Assembly (NCBI GenBank): GCA_964539235.1
Contig: CAZIIK010000025.1
Coordinates: 1 to 16,574 of the forward strand
Direction: 5' to 3'
DNA: 16,574 nt
Source: CAZIIK01 sp964539235
Lineage (GTDB): Bacteria; Pseudomonadota; Gammaproteobacteria; Francisellales; CACEW01
In this document: positions 5,977 to 15,597 of the stretch, piece by piece
Numbering within the stretch: position 1 is the stretch's first letter
How the letters are laid out: each line of letters opens with the position of its first letter
Made by a program: the position numbers and the translations under genes
Notes under the pieces: generated by a model
What the model was told of the DNA's origin: nothing
The model's input: only the letters and a program-made list of their open reading frames with translations
Database searches by the model: none

Positions 5977-6498
5977 ATGGCATTGAGACTAGAGGGTAAG
6001 AAAGCTGTTGTAACGGAAGTTGCTGCAGTTGCAAATAGCGCCCTTTCAGTTGCTGTTGCCGACTATCGTGGTCTGACCGTGGGTGAGATGAATCTCCTGC
6101 GTAAGGACGCACGTAACAGTGGCGTATATTTGCGTGTTGTAAGAAATACGCTCGCGCGTCGAGCGGTTGAAGGTACCGAGTTCGAATGTTTGAAAGATCA
6201 GTTGGTTGGACCAACTGTACTGGCTTTCTCTCGGGATGAGCCTGGTGCGGCAGCGCGTTTATTTTGGAACTTCCGTAAAACGCATAACCAGCTTGAAGTA
6301 ACCGCTTTGTCGATCGGTGGCAAAACATTGGGTCCAGATCAATTGGAATCAATGTCAAAACTACCAACCAAAGACGAAGCAATTGCAACATTGATGCAAG
6401 TTATGAAAGCGCCTATTACCAAGTTCGTCCGGACAATGGCAGAGCCAACTGCGCAGGCAGTTCGTGCTTTTGCTGCGGTGCGCGACGCCAAGAAATAG
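5977..6498 (+). CDS. rplJ: 50S ribosomal protein L10
   Basis: A 173-residue protein that anchors L7/L12 dimers at the base of the ribosomal stalk and, with L12, represses rplJ translation via the leader. It begins MALRLEGKKAVVTEVA and contains ADYRGLTVGEMNLLRK, LRVVRNTLARRAVEGTEFECL and GPTVLAFSRDEPGAAARLF, all typical L10 blocks. The tail FVRTMAEPTAQAVRAFAAVRDAKK matches the usual L10 end. The ATG at 5977 is chosen over an in-frame GTG at 5971 because AAGGA is better spaced from it and the resulting N-terminus matches the family. Size is normal (E. coli 165). Confidence 0.96.
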   Translation: MALRLEGKKAVVTEVAAVANSALSVAVADYRGLTVGEMNLLRKDARNSGVYLRVVRNTLARRAVEGTEFECLKDQLVGPTVLAFSRDEPGAAARLFWNFRKTHNQLEVTALSIGGKTLGPDQLESMSKLPTKDEAIATLMQVMKAPITKFVRTMAEPTAQAVRAFAAVRDAKK

Positions 6499-6520
6499 TA
6501 GGGTTGTGTCAGACGGTTCA

Positions 6521-6544
6521 TATTCAATTCAGATGGGTTGAATA
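6521..6544 (+). other. Hairpin in the rplJ-rplL spacer
   Basis: TATTCAA (6521-6527) and TTGAATA (6538-6544) form a perfect 7-bp stem with a 10-nt loop. It is AU-rich and has no adjacent U-run, so termination is unlikely. The spacer then runs into an AU-rich tract and the AGGAG site of rplL, fitting the high translation rate needed for the multi-copy stalk protein. Confidence 0.35.
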
Positions 6545-6597
6545 AGTTCCCAGCATTAATTGAAAGGTTTTATTTTTTTATATTTCAGGAGAAAAAA

Positions 6598-6978
6598 ATG
6601 GCAATTACAAAAGAAGATATTGTTCAAGCAGTTGCAGACATGTCCGTAATGGACGTATGTGAACTGGTCGAAATAATGGAAGAAAAATTTGGTGTTTCCG
6701 CAGCAGCGGCGGTTGCAGTTGCAGCACCTGCAGCGGGCGGCGATGCCGGCGTTGCAGCTGAAGAGCAAACTGAATTTGACGTTGTTCTTGAAAGCTTTGG
6801 CGATAACAAAGTTGGCGTTATTAAAGCGGTTCGCGCGATTACAGGTTTAGGTCTGAAAGAAGCGAAAGAAGCAGTTGAAGGCGCGCCAGCAACGTTGAAA
6901 GAAGGTGTTTCTAAAGATGAAGCGGAAGACATCAAGAAGCAGCTTGAAGAAGCCGGTGCAAAAGTTGCGCTGAAATAA
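6598..6978 (+). CDS. rplL: 50S ribosomal protein L7/L12
   Basis: A 126-residue stalk protein present in several copies per ribosome; it recruits and activates the translational GTPases. The N-terminal dimerisation part starts MAITKEDIVQAVADMSVMDV. A flexible Ala-rich hinge lies at about residues 38-60. The C-terminal factor-binding domain is TEFDVVLESFGDNKVGVIKAVR followed by GLGLKEAKEAVEGAP and ending AGAKVALK. The ATG at 6598 follows CAGGAG and a run of A. An in-frame upstream extension is low-complexity and lacks L12 similarity. Confidence 0.97.
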   Translation: MAITKEDIVQAVADMSVMDVCELVEIMEEKFGVSAAAAVAVAAPAAGGDAGVAAEEQTEFDVVLESFGDNKVGVIKAVRAITGLGLKEAKEAVEGAPATLKEGVSKDEAEDIKKQLEEAGAKVALK

Positions 6979-6996
6979 TCATTTCGCACAATAAAC

Positions 6997-7030
6997 AAAG
7001 GCTGGCGGCCCTCGTGTCGTTGGCCTTTTT
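6997..7030 (+). terminator. rplL-rpoB attenuator
   Basis: AAAGGCTGGCG (6997-7007) pairs over 11 positions with CGTTGGCCTTT (7018-7028), three of them G-U, around a 10-nt loop, and ends in a run of five T (7026-7030). This is a Rho-independent terminator shape. In E. coli a partial terminator in the same spacer lowers rpoBC expression relative to rplJL; the short, interrupted U-run and the wobble pairs fit a leaky terminator. Confidence 0.8.
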
Positions 7031-7033
7031 CTG

Positions 7034-7059
7034 TTGATTGATCGTGTAGATCGAATCAA
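7034..7059 (+). other. Second hairpin before rpoB (possible RNase III site)
   Basis: TTGATTGATC (7034-7043) pairs with GATCGAATCAA (7049-7059) with a single bulged G and a 5-nt loop. It follows immediately after the attenuator. In E. coli an RNase III cleavage hairpin also lies between the attenuator and rpoB, though in a much longer spacer. The assignment is by position and shape only. Confidence 0.45.
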
Positions 7060-7090
7060 TGTCCTGGGTATTTTGCAGGGGAAGGCATAG

Positions 7091-10000
7091 ATGTCATCAT
7101 CATACTCTTACGCTGAGAAGAAACGTATTCGTAAAAATTTTGGTAAATTGGGCCAGGTATTGGAAATGCCCTATTTGCTTGAAACGCAGTTGCGTTCTTA
7201 TCGTACTTTTTTGCAAGCATCGGCTGCAGTCGATAAACGCGACAACATTGGTTTGCAAGCGGCATTGAACTCCGTTTTCCCAATTAAAAATGCTGCAGGT
7301 ACAGCCGAATTACAATATATCTCATACCGACTCGGTGAGCCTAAATTCGACGTGGAAGAATGTCGGACACGTGGTACAACCTACTCCACGCCATTGCAGG
7401 TGAAAATGCGTCTGGCGGTTTATGAGAAAGAAGGTCCGAAAGCAGGCACCATTAAAGACATCAAAGAGCAAGAAGTTTACATGGGTGAATTGCCTTTGAT
7501 GACAGAAGACGGTTCGTTCGTGATTAACGGTACAGATCGTGTCATCGTGTCCCAATTACACCGTTCTCCGGGCGTGTTCTTTAGCCATGACAAGGGTAAA
7601 ACGCATTCCACTGGGAAAATCCTCTATAACGCGCGTGTTATTCCTTATCGTGGATCTTGGTTGGATTTTGAATTTGATCCCAAGGATTTGCTGTACGTAC
7701 GGATCGACCGTCGTCGTAAATTAGCCGCAACTATTATGTTGAAGGCACTGGGCTACAGTGTGCAAGAAATTCTCGATATGTTCTTCGATAGTACCGAAGT
7801 ACAGTTTGATGAGAAAAAAGGTTATTCCATTGAATTTATTCCGGATAACTTCAAGGGTGAGCGTGTTGCTTTTGATGTCTTGGATACCAAAGGCAACGTA
7901 CTAGTTGAGACCGGACGTCGGATTACAGCACGTCACGTGAAACAGCTGAATGAACAAAAAGTTAAGCGTCATGTCGTGCCAGAAGAATACCTGGTCGGTA
8001 AGGCATTATCTCGCGACATTATGGAAGGTGATGAAGTTGCGATTGCAGCGAATACCGAAATCACACAAGATATTTTAGATCACCTCAAAGCTTTAGGTGT
8101 GAATAAGTTCCCGATTTTGTTCACTAAAGAATTGGATGTTGGACCATATATTTCTGACACTTTACGTGCAGATCCAACACGTAACCGTTTAGAAGCTTTG
8201 GTAGAAATTTATCGCATGATGCGTCCTGGTGAGCCGCCAACGCCTGAGTCTGCTGATACTTTGTTTAAACAACTGTTCTTCATGGAAGATCGTTACGATC
8301 TTTCCGAAGTCGGTCGTATGAAGTTTAATCGCCGTGTGGGTGTTGGTGACGGTAACGATAAAGGCTCAGGTATTTTGAGCAAAGAAGATATCGTTGCAGT
8401 CATGAAAGTTCTAATTGACATTCGTAATGGTCATGGCCAAATCGATGATATCGATCATTTGGGTAACCGTCGGGTACGTAGTGTCGGTGAAATGACAGAA
8501 AACCAATTCCGTATTGGTCTCGTGCGTGTAGAACGTGCGGTACGTGAGCGTTTAGGTTTGATCGATCGTGAGCAGATGATGCCGCAGGATTTGGTGAATG
8601 CGAAGCCAATTGCCGCTGCCGTGAAAGAATTTTTTGGCTCCAGCCAATTGTCCCAGTTTATGGACCAAAATAACCCGTTGTCTGAAATTACGCATAAGCG
8701 TCGTGTGTCTGCATTGGGTCCAGGTGGTTTGACACGTGAACGTGCTGGTTTTGAGGTGCGTGATGTGCATCCAACGCATTACGGTCGTGTGTGCCCAATT
8801 GAAACGCCGGAAGGTCCAAACATTGGTTTGATCAACTCAATGGCGTGTTTTGCGCGCACTAACCAGTTTGGCTTCTTAGAAACACCTTATCGTAAAGTTG
8901 AAAAAGGTGTGGCGACTGATGAATTAGCGTATTTATCCGCAATTGAAGAAGGTAACTTCATGATTGCGCAGGCCAGTGCAACTCTGGATAAAAATAATCG
9001 CTTGGTCGATGAGCTGATTCCTTGCCGTCACCGCGGTGAATCTTTGTTTTCAACCGCTGATGAAGTGCAATACATGGATGTGGCGGCGAACCAAATGGTA
9101 TCGGTCGCGGCTTCATTGATTCCTTTCTTAGAGCATGATGATGCTAACCGTGCGTTGATGGGATCCAACATGCAACGCCAAGCTGTACCAACACTGAAAG
9201 CGCAGAAGCCTTTAGTCGGCACCGGTATGGAGCGTCATGTGGCTATTGATTCCGGCACGGGTGTGGTTGCTAAACGCTGCGGTATGGTTGATTCAGTCGA
9301 TGCCGGTCGTATTGTGGTACGCGTGAACCATGATGAGATTCAAGATGATCAGCCGTGGGTTGATATTTACAACCTGACAAAATTCAGACGCTCTAACCAC
9401 AATACTTGTATTAACCAACGTCCTTTGGTTAAGCCAGGTGATGTGATTGAGCGCGGCGATTTTATTGCGGATGGTTCTAGTACCGACATCGGCGAGTTGG
9501 CATTGGGCCAAAACCTGTTGGTTGCGTTTATGCCGTGGAATGGTTTCAACTTTGAGGATTCGATTCTGATCTCCGAGCGTTTGGTGCAGGAAGATCGATT
9601 CACCACCATCCATATTGAAGAATTAACCTGCATTGCGCGTGACACTAAATTAGGTCCAGAGGAAATTACAGCGGACATTCCTAATGTGAGTGAAAGTGCG
9701 TTATCCAAATTGGACGAAACTGGTGTGGTTTACGTCGGTGCAGAAGTTAAACCAGGCGACATTTTGGTGGCTAAAATTACGCCAAAAGGTGAGTCCCAAC
9801 TGACACCTGAGGAGAAACTACTGCGTGCTATCTTTGGTGAAAAAGCCTCTGATGTAAAAGATTCTTCTTTGCGTGCCTCCACAGGTGTCACTGGTACGGT
9901 CATTGATGTACACGTCTTCACACGTGATGGCGTTGAAAAAGATGAGCGAGCACGTGAGATTGAAGCAGCGGAATTGGTTCGAGCGAAGAAAGATTTGCGT

Positions 10001-11188
10001 GAAGAGTACCAAATCATTGAAGAAGCCGTTTACCAACGCATTGCAGGTCTACTAAAAGACCAAACTGCCTCTGCGGCTGGCGCAGGTCTTAAGAAAGGTG
10101 ACAGTATTACTGAGGCGCAATTAGAGAAAATTGCGCGTGAAGATTGGTTTAAGCTTAAGGTTGCTGACGACAGCGTAGTCGCGGCACTAAAAGAAGCCAA
10201 AGCTCAGTTAGATAGTCATCGTCAAGATTACGACGAAAAGCTGAAAATCAAGCAAGCTAAAATCACCCAAGGTGATGACTTGTCTCCAGGTGTTTTGAAA
10301 ATCGTTAAGGTTTACGTGGCCGTGAAACGCCGCGTGCAACCGGGCGACAAAATGGCCGGGCGTCATGGTAACAAAGGGGTTATCTCACGCATTTTGCCGG
10401 TGGAAGATATGCCTTATATGGCGGATGGTACGTCGGTCGATATCGTGCTGAACCCATTGGGTGTGCCATCGCGGATGAACGTTGGGCAGATTTTAGAAAC
10501 CCATTTGGGTCTGGCTGCGCGTATGTTAGGTCGTAAGATTGATGACATGTTGGCGGTGAAGTCTAAGCCCAAGGCTGTGCGTGAATTTTTGACCAAAATG
10601 TACAACCAAGATGCGACTGCGTATCCGTGCGATCTCGCGAAATTTTCGGATGATGAAGTGATGACCTTAGCGGGTAATCTGCGTGATGGTGTGCCGATGG
10701 CAACACCGGTATTTAACGGTGCAACAGAAGCCGAAGTGAAACGGATGCTGAAACTCGCTGATATGCCAGAGAGTGGTCAGGTGACGCTTTATGATGGTCG
10801 CAGTGGTATGCCATTTGATCGTCCAGTAACCGTTGGTTATATGTACATGCTGAAGTTGAATCACTTGGTTGATGACAAAATGCATGCACGTTCGACCGGT
10901 TCATACAGTTTGGTAACCCAGCAACCATTGGGTGGTAAAGCCCAATTTGGGGGTCAACGTTTTGGTGAGATGGAAGTCTGGGCATTAGAAGCTTATGGCG
11001 CTGCATACACCTTGCGTGAAATGCTGACCGTTAAGTCGGATGACGTCGCTGGTCGAACCAAAATGTATAAAAACATTGTGGATGGCGAACATAGAATGGA
11101 TGCGGGTGTGCCTGAGTCATTTAACGTGTTAACCAAGGAAGTGCGTGCACTGAGTCTTGATATTGAATTAGATTCAGACGCTGAATAA
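7091..11188 (+). CDS. rpoB: DNA-directed RNA polymerase subunit beta
   Basis: A 1365-residue core RNA polymerase subunit forming one side of the catalytic cleft; slightly longer than the 1342 residues of E. coli. It opens SYSYAEKKRIRKNFGKL and ends in RALSLDIELDSDAE, as in gammaproteobacterial RpoB. The rifampicin pocket lies at residues 516-542 (GSSQLSQFMDQNNPLSEI and THKRRVSAL) and keeps the susceptible-type residues D525, H535 and S540, equivalent to E. coli D516, H526 and S531. Further landmarks are PIETPEGPNIGLINSM, NGFNFEDSILISERLVQEDRF, KMAGRHGNKGVISRILP and GGKAQFGGQRFGEMEVWALEAYGAAYTL. The start is an ATG with AGGGGAAGG upstream, after the attenuator. No intein or large insertion is apparent. 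Confidence 0.98.
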   Translation: MSSSYSYAEKKRIRKNFGKLGQVLEMPYLLETQLRSYRTFLQASAAVDKRDNIGLQAALNSVFPIKNAAGTAELQYISYRLGEPKFDVEECRTRGTTYSTPLQVKMRLAVYEKEGPKAGTIKDIKEQEVYMGELPLMTEDGSFVINGTDRVIVSQLHRSPGVFFSHDKGKTHSTGKILYNARVIPYRGSWLDFEFDPKDLLYVRIDRRRKLAATIMLKALGYSVQEILDMFFDSTEVQFDEKKGYSIEFIPDNFKGERVAFDVLDTKGNVLVETGRRITARHVKQLNEQKVKRHVVPEEYLVGKALSRDIMEGDEVAIAANTEITQDILDHLKALGVNKFPILFTKELDVGPYISDTLRADPTRNRLEALVEIYRMMRPGEPPTPESADTLFKQLFFMEDRYDLSEVGRMKFNRRVGVGDGNDKGSGILSKEDIVAVMKVLIDIRNGHGQIDDIDHLGNRRVRSVGEMTENQFRIGLVRVERAVRERLGLIDREQMMPQDLVNAKPIAAAVKEFFGSSQLSQFMDQNNPLSEITHKRRVSALGPGGLTRERAGFEVRDVHPTHYGRVCPIETPEGPNIGLINSMACFARTNQFGFLETPYRKVEKGVATDELAYLSAIEEGNFMIAQASATLDKNNRLVDELIPCRHRGESLFSTADEVQYMDVAANQMVSVAASLIPFLEHDDANRALMGSNMQRQAVPTLKAQKPLVGTGMERHVAIDSGTGVVAKRCGMVDSVDAGRIVVRVNHDEIQDDQPWVDIYNLTKFRRSNHNTCINQRPLVKPGDVIERGDFIADGSSTDIGELALGQNLLVAFMPWNGFNFEDSILISERLVQEDRFTTIHIEELTCIARDTKLGPEEITADIPNVSESALSKLDETGVVYVGAEVKPGDILVAKITPKGESQLTPEEKLLRAIFGEKASDVKDSSLRASTGVTGTVIDVHVFTRDGVEKDERAREIEAAELVRAKKDLREEYQIIEEAVYQRIAGLLKDQTASAAGAGLKKGDSITEAQLEKIAREDWFKLKVADDSVVAALKEAKAQLDSHRQDYDEKLKIKQAKITQGDDLSPGVLKIVKVYVAVKRRVQPGDKMAGRHGNKGVISRILPVEDMPYMADGTSVDIVLNPLGVPSRMNVGQILETHLGLAARMLGRKIDDMLAVKSKPKAVREFLTKMYNQDATAYPCDLAKFSDDEVMTLAGNLRDGVPMATPVFNGATEAEVKRMLKLADMPESGQVTLYDGRSGMPFDRPVTVGYMYMLKLNHLVDDKMHARSTGSYSLVTQQPLGGKAQFGGQRFGEMEVWALEAYGAAYTLREMLTVKSDDVAGRTKMYKNIVDGEHRMDAGVPESFNVLTKEVRALSLDIELDSDAE

Positions 11189-11218
11189 AGAAACATTATT
11201 GCGGAAATAAATCTGTGT

Positions 11219-11241
11219 TGGGCGTTCACTGTGGGCGCCCA
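11219..11241 (+). other. Hairpin in the rpoB-rpoC spacer
   Basis: TGGGCGT (11219-11225) pairs with GCGCCCA (11235-11241), with one T-G pair and a 9-nt loop. No U-tract follows. It lies 30 nt upstream of the preferred rpoC start codon and may protect or tune rpoC translation. Confidence 0.35.
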
Positions 11242-11271
11242 TGCTGATCAACGGTGAATGGGAGCAAGAAC

Positions 11272-14200
11272 TTGAAAGACTTACTAGGCCTGATCAAACA
11301 ACGTAGCAAAGCACGACACTTTGACAAAATCAAAATCTCTTTGGCATCGCCAGAGATGATTCAGTCGTGGTCATATGGCGAAGTCAAAAAACCAGAAACA
11401 ATTAACTACCGGACGTTCAAACCAGAACGTGATGGTTTGTTTTGTGCGAAGATCTTTGGCCCCGTCAAAGACTACGAATGCTTATGTGGTAAGTATAAGC
11501 GTTTGAAACACCGCGGTATCATTTGTGAGAAATGCGGTGTTGAAGTCACCCAAAGCAAAGTGCGTCGTGAGCGCATGGGGCATATTGATTTGGCAAGTCC
11601 AGTCGCACATATTTGGTTTTTGAAATCTTTACCGTCTCGTATTGGTTTGTTGTTGGATATTACGTTGCGTGATATTGAGCGTGTGTTGTATTTCGAATCT
11701 TACATTGTGGTAGATCCGGGTATGACGCAACTGACCCGCGGTCAACTGTTGACCGAGGAAGGTTACTTAGACGCCTTAGAAGAATATGGCGATGAATTCG
11801 AAGCATTGATGGGTGCTGAAGCAGTTCAAAAAATGCTGAGAACCATTAATGTCAAAGAAGAAATTGCATTATTGCGTGAAGAATTGCCAGGCATTACGTC
11901 CGAAACCAAATCAAAGAAAGTTGCCAAACGTTTGAAGCTGTTAGAAGCATTCGATCGTTCTGGTAATGAACCTTCTTGGATGATTCTGACTGTTTTACCG
12001 GTATTACCACCAGATTTGCGTCCTTTGGTTCCGTTGGATGGTGGTCGTTTTGCGACGTCTGATTTAAATGATTTGTACCGCCGTGTGATCAACCGTAACA
12101 ACCGTCTCAAGCGTTTGTTAGAGTTGAATGCACCCGACATCATCGTGCGCAACGAGAAGCGTATGCTGCAAGAAGCGGTTGACGCACTGCTAGACAACGG
12201 TCGTCGTGGTCGTGCTGTTACAGGCTCGAACAAGCGTGCATTGAAATCTTTGGCTGACATTATCAAAGGTAAGCAAGGTCGTTTCCGTCAAAACCTCTTG
12301 GGTAAACGGGTAGATTATTCCGGTCGTTCCGTCATCGTGGTAGGTCCAACATTGCGTCTACACCAATGCGGCCTACCAAAGAAAATGGCATTGGAATTGT
12401 TCAAGCCATTTATTTTCAGCAAGCTGGAGAAACGTGAATTAGCCACGACGATTAAAGCTGCGAAGAAAATGGTTGAACGCGAAGAAGCGGTCGTTTGGGA
12501 TATCCTCGATGAAGTGATTCGCGAGCATCCTGTGTTACTGAACCGGGCACCAACGCTTCACCGTTTAGGTATTCAAGCATTCGAGCCAGTGTTAATTGAA
12601 GGTAAAGCCATTCAATTACATCCACTGGTCTGTGTGGCTTATAACGCCGATTTTGATGGTGACCAAATGGCGGTGCATGTGCCACTGACCATCGAAGCAC
12701 AGTTAGAATCTCGTGCGTTGATGATGGCAACTAACAACATTTTACATCCGGCCAATGGTGAACCGATTATCTGTCCGACACAAGATATCGTTTTGGGTCT
12801 TTACTACATGACCCGTGAGCGTGTGAACGCCAAAGGGGAAGGCAAGTACTTCGGTGGCGTGGACGAAGTGCGTTTGGCCTATGATATGCAAGCCGTTGAG
12901 CTGCACGCAAAAATTAAAGTGCGTTTGCCGAAGTCCAGCGATACAGAAGAAACTATGCTGGTCGATACAACGGTTGGGCGTGCTTTATTACACGAAATTC
13001 TACCTGCAGGTCTGCCATTTGAATTGCTGAACCAATGTTTGACCAATAAGGCCATCGCGAAGTTGGTCGACACGTGCTATCGGACGTTGGGCACCAAGGC
13101 GACAGTCGTATTTGCTGATCAGCTGATGTATACCGGGTTTAAATACTCAACTCTGTCTGGTATTTCGATTGGGATCAATGATTTGGTCATTCCAAAAGAA
13201 AAAGAATCCATCATTGAGCAAGCAGAAATTCAAATCAAAGACAACGCACAGCAATATGCATCTGGTTTGGTGACCGGCAGTGAGCGTTATAACAAAGCCA
13301 TCGATATTTGGTCACGTGCCAATGAAGATATTTCTAAAGCCATGATGAGTGCGATTAGTACCGAAGAAGTGAAATCATCTGCGGGTAAAAAGGTGAAGCA
13401 AGCTTCCTTTAACTCGGTGTATATGATGGCGGATTCTGGTGCGCGGGGTTCTGCGGCGCAGATTCGTCAGTTAGCCGGTATGCGGGGTTTGATGGCGCGT
13501 CCAGACGGTAGCATCATCGAGACGCCGATTGTGGCGAACTTCCGTGAAGGTTTGAACGTATCGCAATACTTTATTTCGACTCACGGTGCGCGGAAAGGTT
13601 TGGCGGATACCGCATTGAAGACTGCAAACTCAGGTTATTTGACCCGTCGTTTGGTCGATGTGGCACAGGATGTGGTCGTCATCGAAGACGATTGTGGCAC
13701 GACTGATGGCATGATCATGCAACCCATCATTGAAGGTGGTGATATTGTCGTTCCGTTGGAACAGCGTGTATTGGGTCGTGTTGTAGCTGAAGATGTCTTG
13801 CATCCTAAAGATGGCAAAGTATTGATTAAAGCCGGTACCTTGTTAGAAGAAGATCTGGTCAAAGACTTGGATGATATGGGTGTTGACCAGATTAAAGTTC
13901 GTTCGCCGATTAGCTGTCAAACACGTCGTGGTATTTGTGCCAAATGTTATGGCCGTGACTTAGGTCGAGGTCATTTGGTGAATTCCGGTGAGGCCGTTGG
14001 TGTGATTGCAGCGCAATCGATTGGTGAGCCAGGTACACAGCTGACCATGCGGACCTTCCATATTGGGGGTGCGGCGTCACAGAGTGCATTACAAAGCAAT
14101 GTCCAAGTGAAAACAGCAGGTCAGGTTAAGTTGAATAACGTCAAAACCGTGACCAATTCCAAAGGCAATGCGGTGACGGTATCGCGTTCAGGTGAGTTGG

Positions 14201-15510
14201 TGGTGATTGACCAGCACGGCCGTGAGCGTGAGCGCTACAAGCTGCCATATGGTGCTGAGATTCCGGTTTCGGATGGCGCAAAAGTGAAGCCAGGTGAGGT
14301 AACAGCAACTTGGGATCCGCATACGCATCCGGTTGTCACAGAAGTGGCTGGTATCATTAAGTTCACGGATTTGGTTGAAGGTGTATCCATGCAGCGTAAA
14401 ACCGATGAATTAACCGGTCTGACCAGCATTGTGATTACTGATCCAAAACAACAGCGTGCTTCAGGTAAAGAATTGCGTCCGACGATTCATTTGGTCGACG
14501 AATCAGGCAAAGAAGTCTGCTTTGCCAATACCAATGTGCCTGTGAGTTATTTCTTACCGGTTGGTGCGGTTGTATCGGTTGAAGATGGTGCACCTGTTGG
14601 TGTCGGTGATGTCTTGGCGAGAATTCCGCAAGAAGGCTCGAAAAACAAAGATATTACCGGGGGTCTGCCACGTGTAGCTGATCTGTTTGAAGCGCGTAAA
14701 CCTAAAGATACTGCGGTGTTAGCAGAAGCTTCGGGTATCGTTAGCTTTGGTAAAGAGACCAAAGGTAAGCGTCGTCTATTGATTACGCCAGAAGGCGGCG
14801 GTGATCCATGTGAAATCATGATTCCAAAATGGCGTTACATCAACGTATTTGAAGGTGAGAATATCCAAAAAGGTGAGGTCATTTGTGATGGTCCTATGAG
14901 TCCGCACGATATCTTGCGTTTGAAAGGTGTATTCGCGTTAACCGAGTATTTGGTGAATGAGATTCAAGACGTTTACCGTTTACAGGGTGTGCGTATTGAT
15001 GACAAACATATTGAAGTGATCGTGCGTCAAATGTTGCGTCGTGTTGAAGTGACTTCGATTGGTGACAGTAAACTGATCCAAGGCGAACAAGCTGATTATG
15101 TCAACGTGTTGGAAGAAAATGATCATCTGCAGCAGGCCGGTCAAATGACAGCCAAATACGATCGCGTGCTATTGGGTATTACTAAAGCCTCCTTGTTGAC
15201 TGAATCGTTTATTTCAGCTGCGGCTTTCCAAGAAACCACACGTGTGCTGACTGAAGCCGCAGTGAATGGTCGTGTTGATACTTTGTTTGGCTTGAAAGAA
15301 AACGTAACGGTCGGTCGTTTAATTCCAGCCGGAACCGGTATGTTGCAACATCAGTTAGCGAAGCAAGCCGCTGAGCGTGAGCAAGCTGATTCTATGAAAG
15401 AAGTGACAGCTGAAGAAGTCGAAAGTGCTTTGAGTGCTGCGCTAAGTTCTGAGGAAGGTATGCCACCTGCCGACAGTGCGGATAAACCACAAGCCGGTGA
15501 TCCTGCTTAA
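11272..15510 (+). CDS. rpoC: DNA-directed RNA polymerase subunit beta'
   Basis: A 1412-residue catalytic subunit of RNA polymerase. The TTG at 11272 gives MKDLLGLIKQRSK, aligned with the E. coli start MKDLL, and has GGGAG 7 nt upstream. With it the first zinc site falls at C70, C72, C85 and C88 and the Mg-binding NADFDGDQMAVH at 458, the same numbers as in E. coli. A GTG at 11254 in frame has no ribosome-binding site. Other landmarks are the second zinc region SCQTRRGICAKCYGRDLGRGH, the bridge-helix and trigger-loop area MMADSGARGSAAQIRQLAGMRG and GEPGTQLTMRTFHIGG, and the C-terminal ENVTVGRLIPAGTG. The tail MPPADSADKPQAGDPA is less conserved. It is co-transcribed with rpoB. Confidence 0.97.
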   Translation: MKDLLGLIKQRSKARHFDKIKISLASPEMIQSWSYGEVKKPETINYRTFKPERDGLFCAKIFGPVKDYECLCGKYKRLKHRGIICEKCGVEVTQSKVRRERMGHIDLASPVAHIWFLKSLPSRIGLLLDITLRDIERVLYFESYIVVDPGMTQLTRGQLLTEEGYLDALEEYGDEFEALMGAEAVQKMLRTINVKEEIALLREELPGITSETKSKKVAKRLKLLEAFDRSGNEPSWMILTVLPVLPPDLRPLVPLDGGRFATSDLNDLYRRVINRNNRLKRLLELNAPDIIVRNEKRMLQEAVDALLDNGRRGRAVTGSNKRALKSLADIIKGKQGRFRQNLLGKRVDYSGRSVIVVGPTLRLHQCGLPKKMALELFKPFIFSKLEKRELATTIKAAKKMVEREEAVVWDILDEVIREHPVLLNRAPTLHRLGIQAFEPVLIEGKAIQLHPLVCVAYNADFDGDQMAVHVPLTIEAQLESRALMMATNNILHPANGEPIICPTQDIVLGLYYMTRERVNAKGEGKYFGGVDEVRLAYDMQAVELHAKIKVRLPKSSDTEETMLVDTTVGRALLHEILPAGLPFELLNQCLTNKAIAKLVDTCYRTLGTKATVVFADQLMYTGFKYSTLSGISIGINDLVIPKEKESIIEQAEIQIKDNAQQYASGLVTGSERYNKAIDIWSRANEDISKAMMSAISTEEVKSSAGKKVKQASFNSVYMMADSGARGSAAQIRQLAGMRGLMARPDGSIIETPIVANFREGLNVSQYFISTHGARKGLADTALKTANSGYLTRRLVDVAQDVVVIEDDCGTTDGMIMQPIIEGGDIVVPLEQRVLGRVVAEDVLHPKDGKVLIKAGTLLEEDLVKDLDDMGVDQIKVRSPISCQTRRGICAKCYGRDLGRGHLVNSGEAVGVIAAQSIGEPGTQLTMRTFHIGGAASQSALQSNVQVKTAGQVKLNNVKTVTNSKGNAVTVSRSGELVVIDQHGRERERYKLPYGAEIPVSDGAKVKPGEVTATWDPHTHPVVTEVAGIIKFTDLVEGVSMQRKTDELTGLTSIVITDPKQQRASGKELRPTIHLVDESGKEVCFANTNVPVSYFLPVGAVVSVEDGAPVGVGDVLARIPQEGSKNKDITGGLPRVADLFEARKPKDTAVLAEASGIVSFGKETKGKRRLLITPEGGGDPCEIMIPKWRYINVFEGENIQKGEVICDGPMSPHDILRLKGVFALTEYLVNEIQDVYRLQGVRIDDKHIEVIVRQMLRRVEVTSIGDSKLIQGEQADYVNVLEENDHLQQAGQMTAKYDRVLLGITKASLLTESFISAAAFQETTRVLTEAAVNGRVDTLFGLKENVTVGRLIPAGTGMLQHQLAKQAAEREQADSMKEVTAEEVESALSAALSSEEGMPPADSADKPQAGDPA

Positions 15511-15542
15511 GCGTGCTATCATTTTGCATCGATTGTGATGTC

Positions 15543-15574
15543 AGTCGTATCGCAGTGTGATCTGCGGTACGACT
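15543..15574 (+). other. Strong hairpin after rpoC, no U-tract
   Basis: AGTCGTATCGCAG (15543-15555) pairs with CTGCGGTACGACT (15562-15574) over 13 positions with one wobble, around the loop TGTGAT. An extra TGT/ACA pairing follows beyond a C-C mismatch. It lies between rpoC and the LapA-like gene, whose ribosome-binding site follows within 20 nt. Lacking a U-run, it is more likely a processing or 3'-protection element than an efficient intrinsic terminator. Confidence 0.5.
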
Positions 15575-15597
15575 CACACAACACTAAGGAGTAAAAC

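Noticed and set aside
8636..8716. Rifampicin-resistance change in rpoB
   Set aside because: The positions equivalent to E. coli 516, 526 and 531 are D, H and S, the susceptible type.
11826..12266. Long antisense open frame within rpoC, and similar antisense frames across rpoB, rplL and rplA
   Set aside because: These are complements of conserved coding sequence with no ribosome-binding site and no family resemblance.
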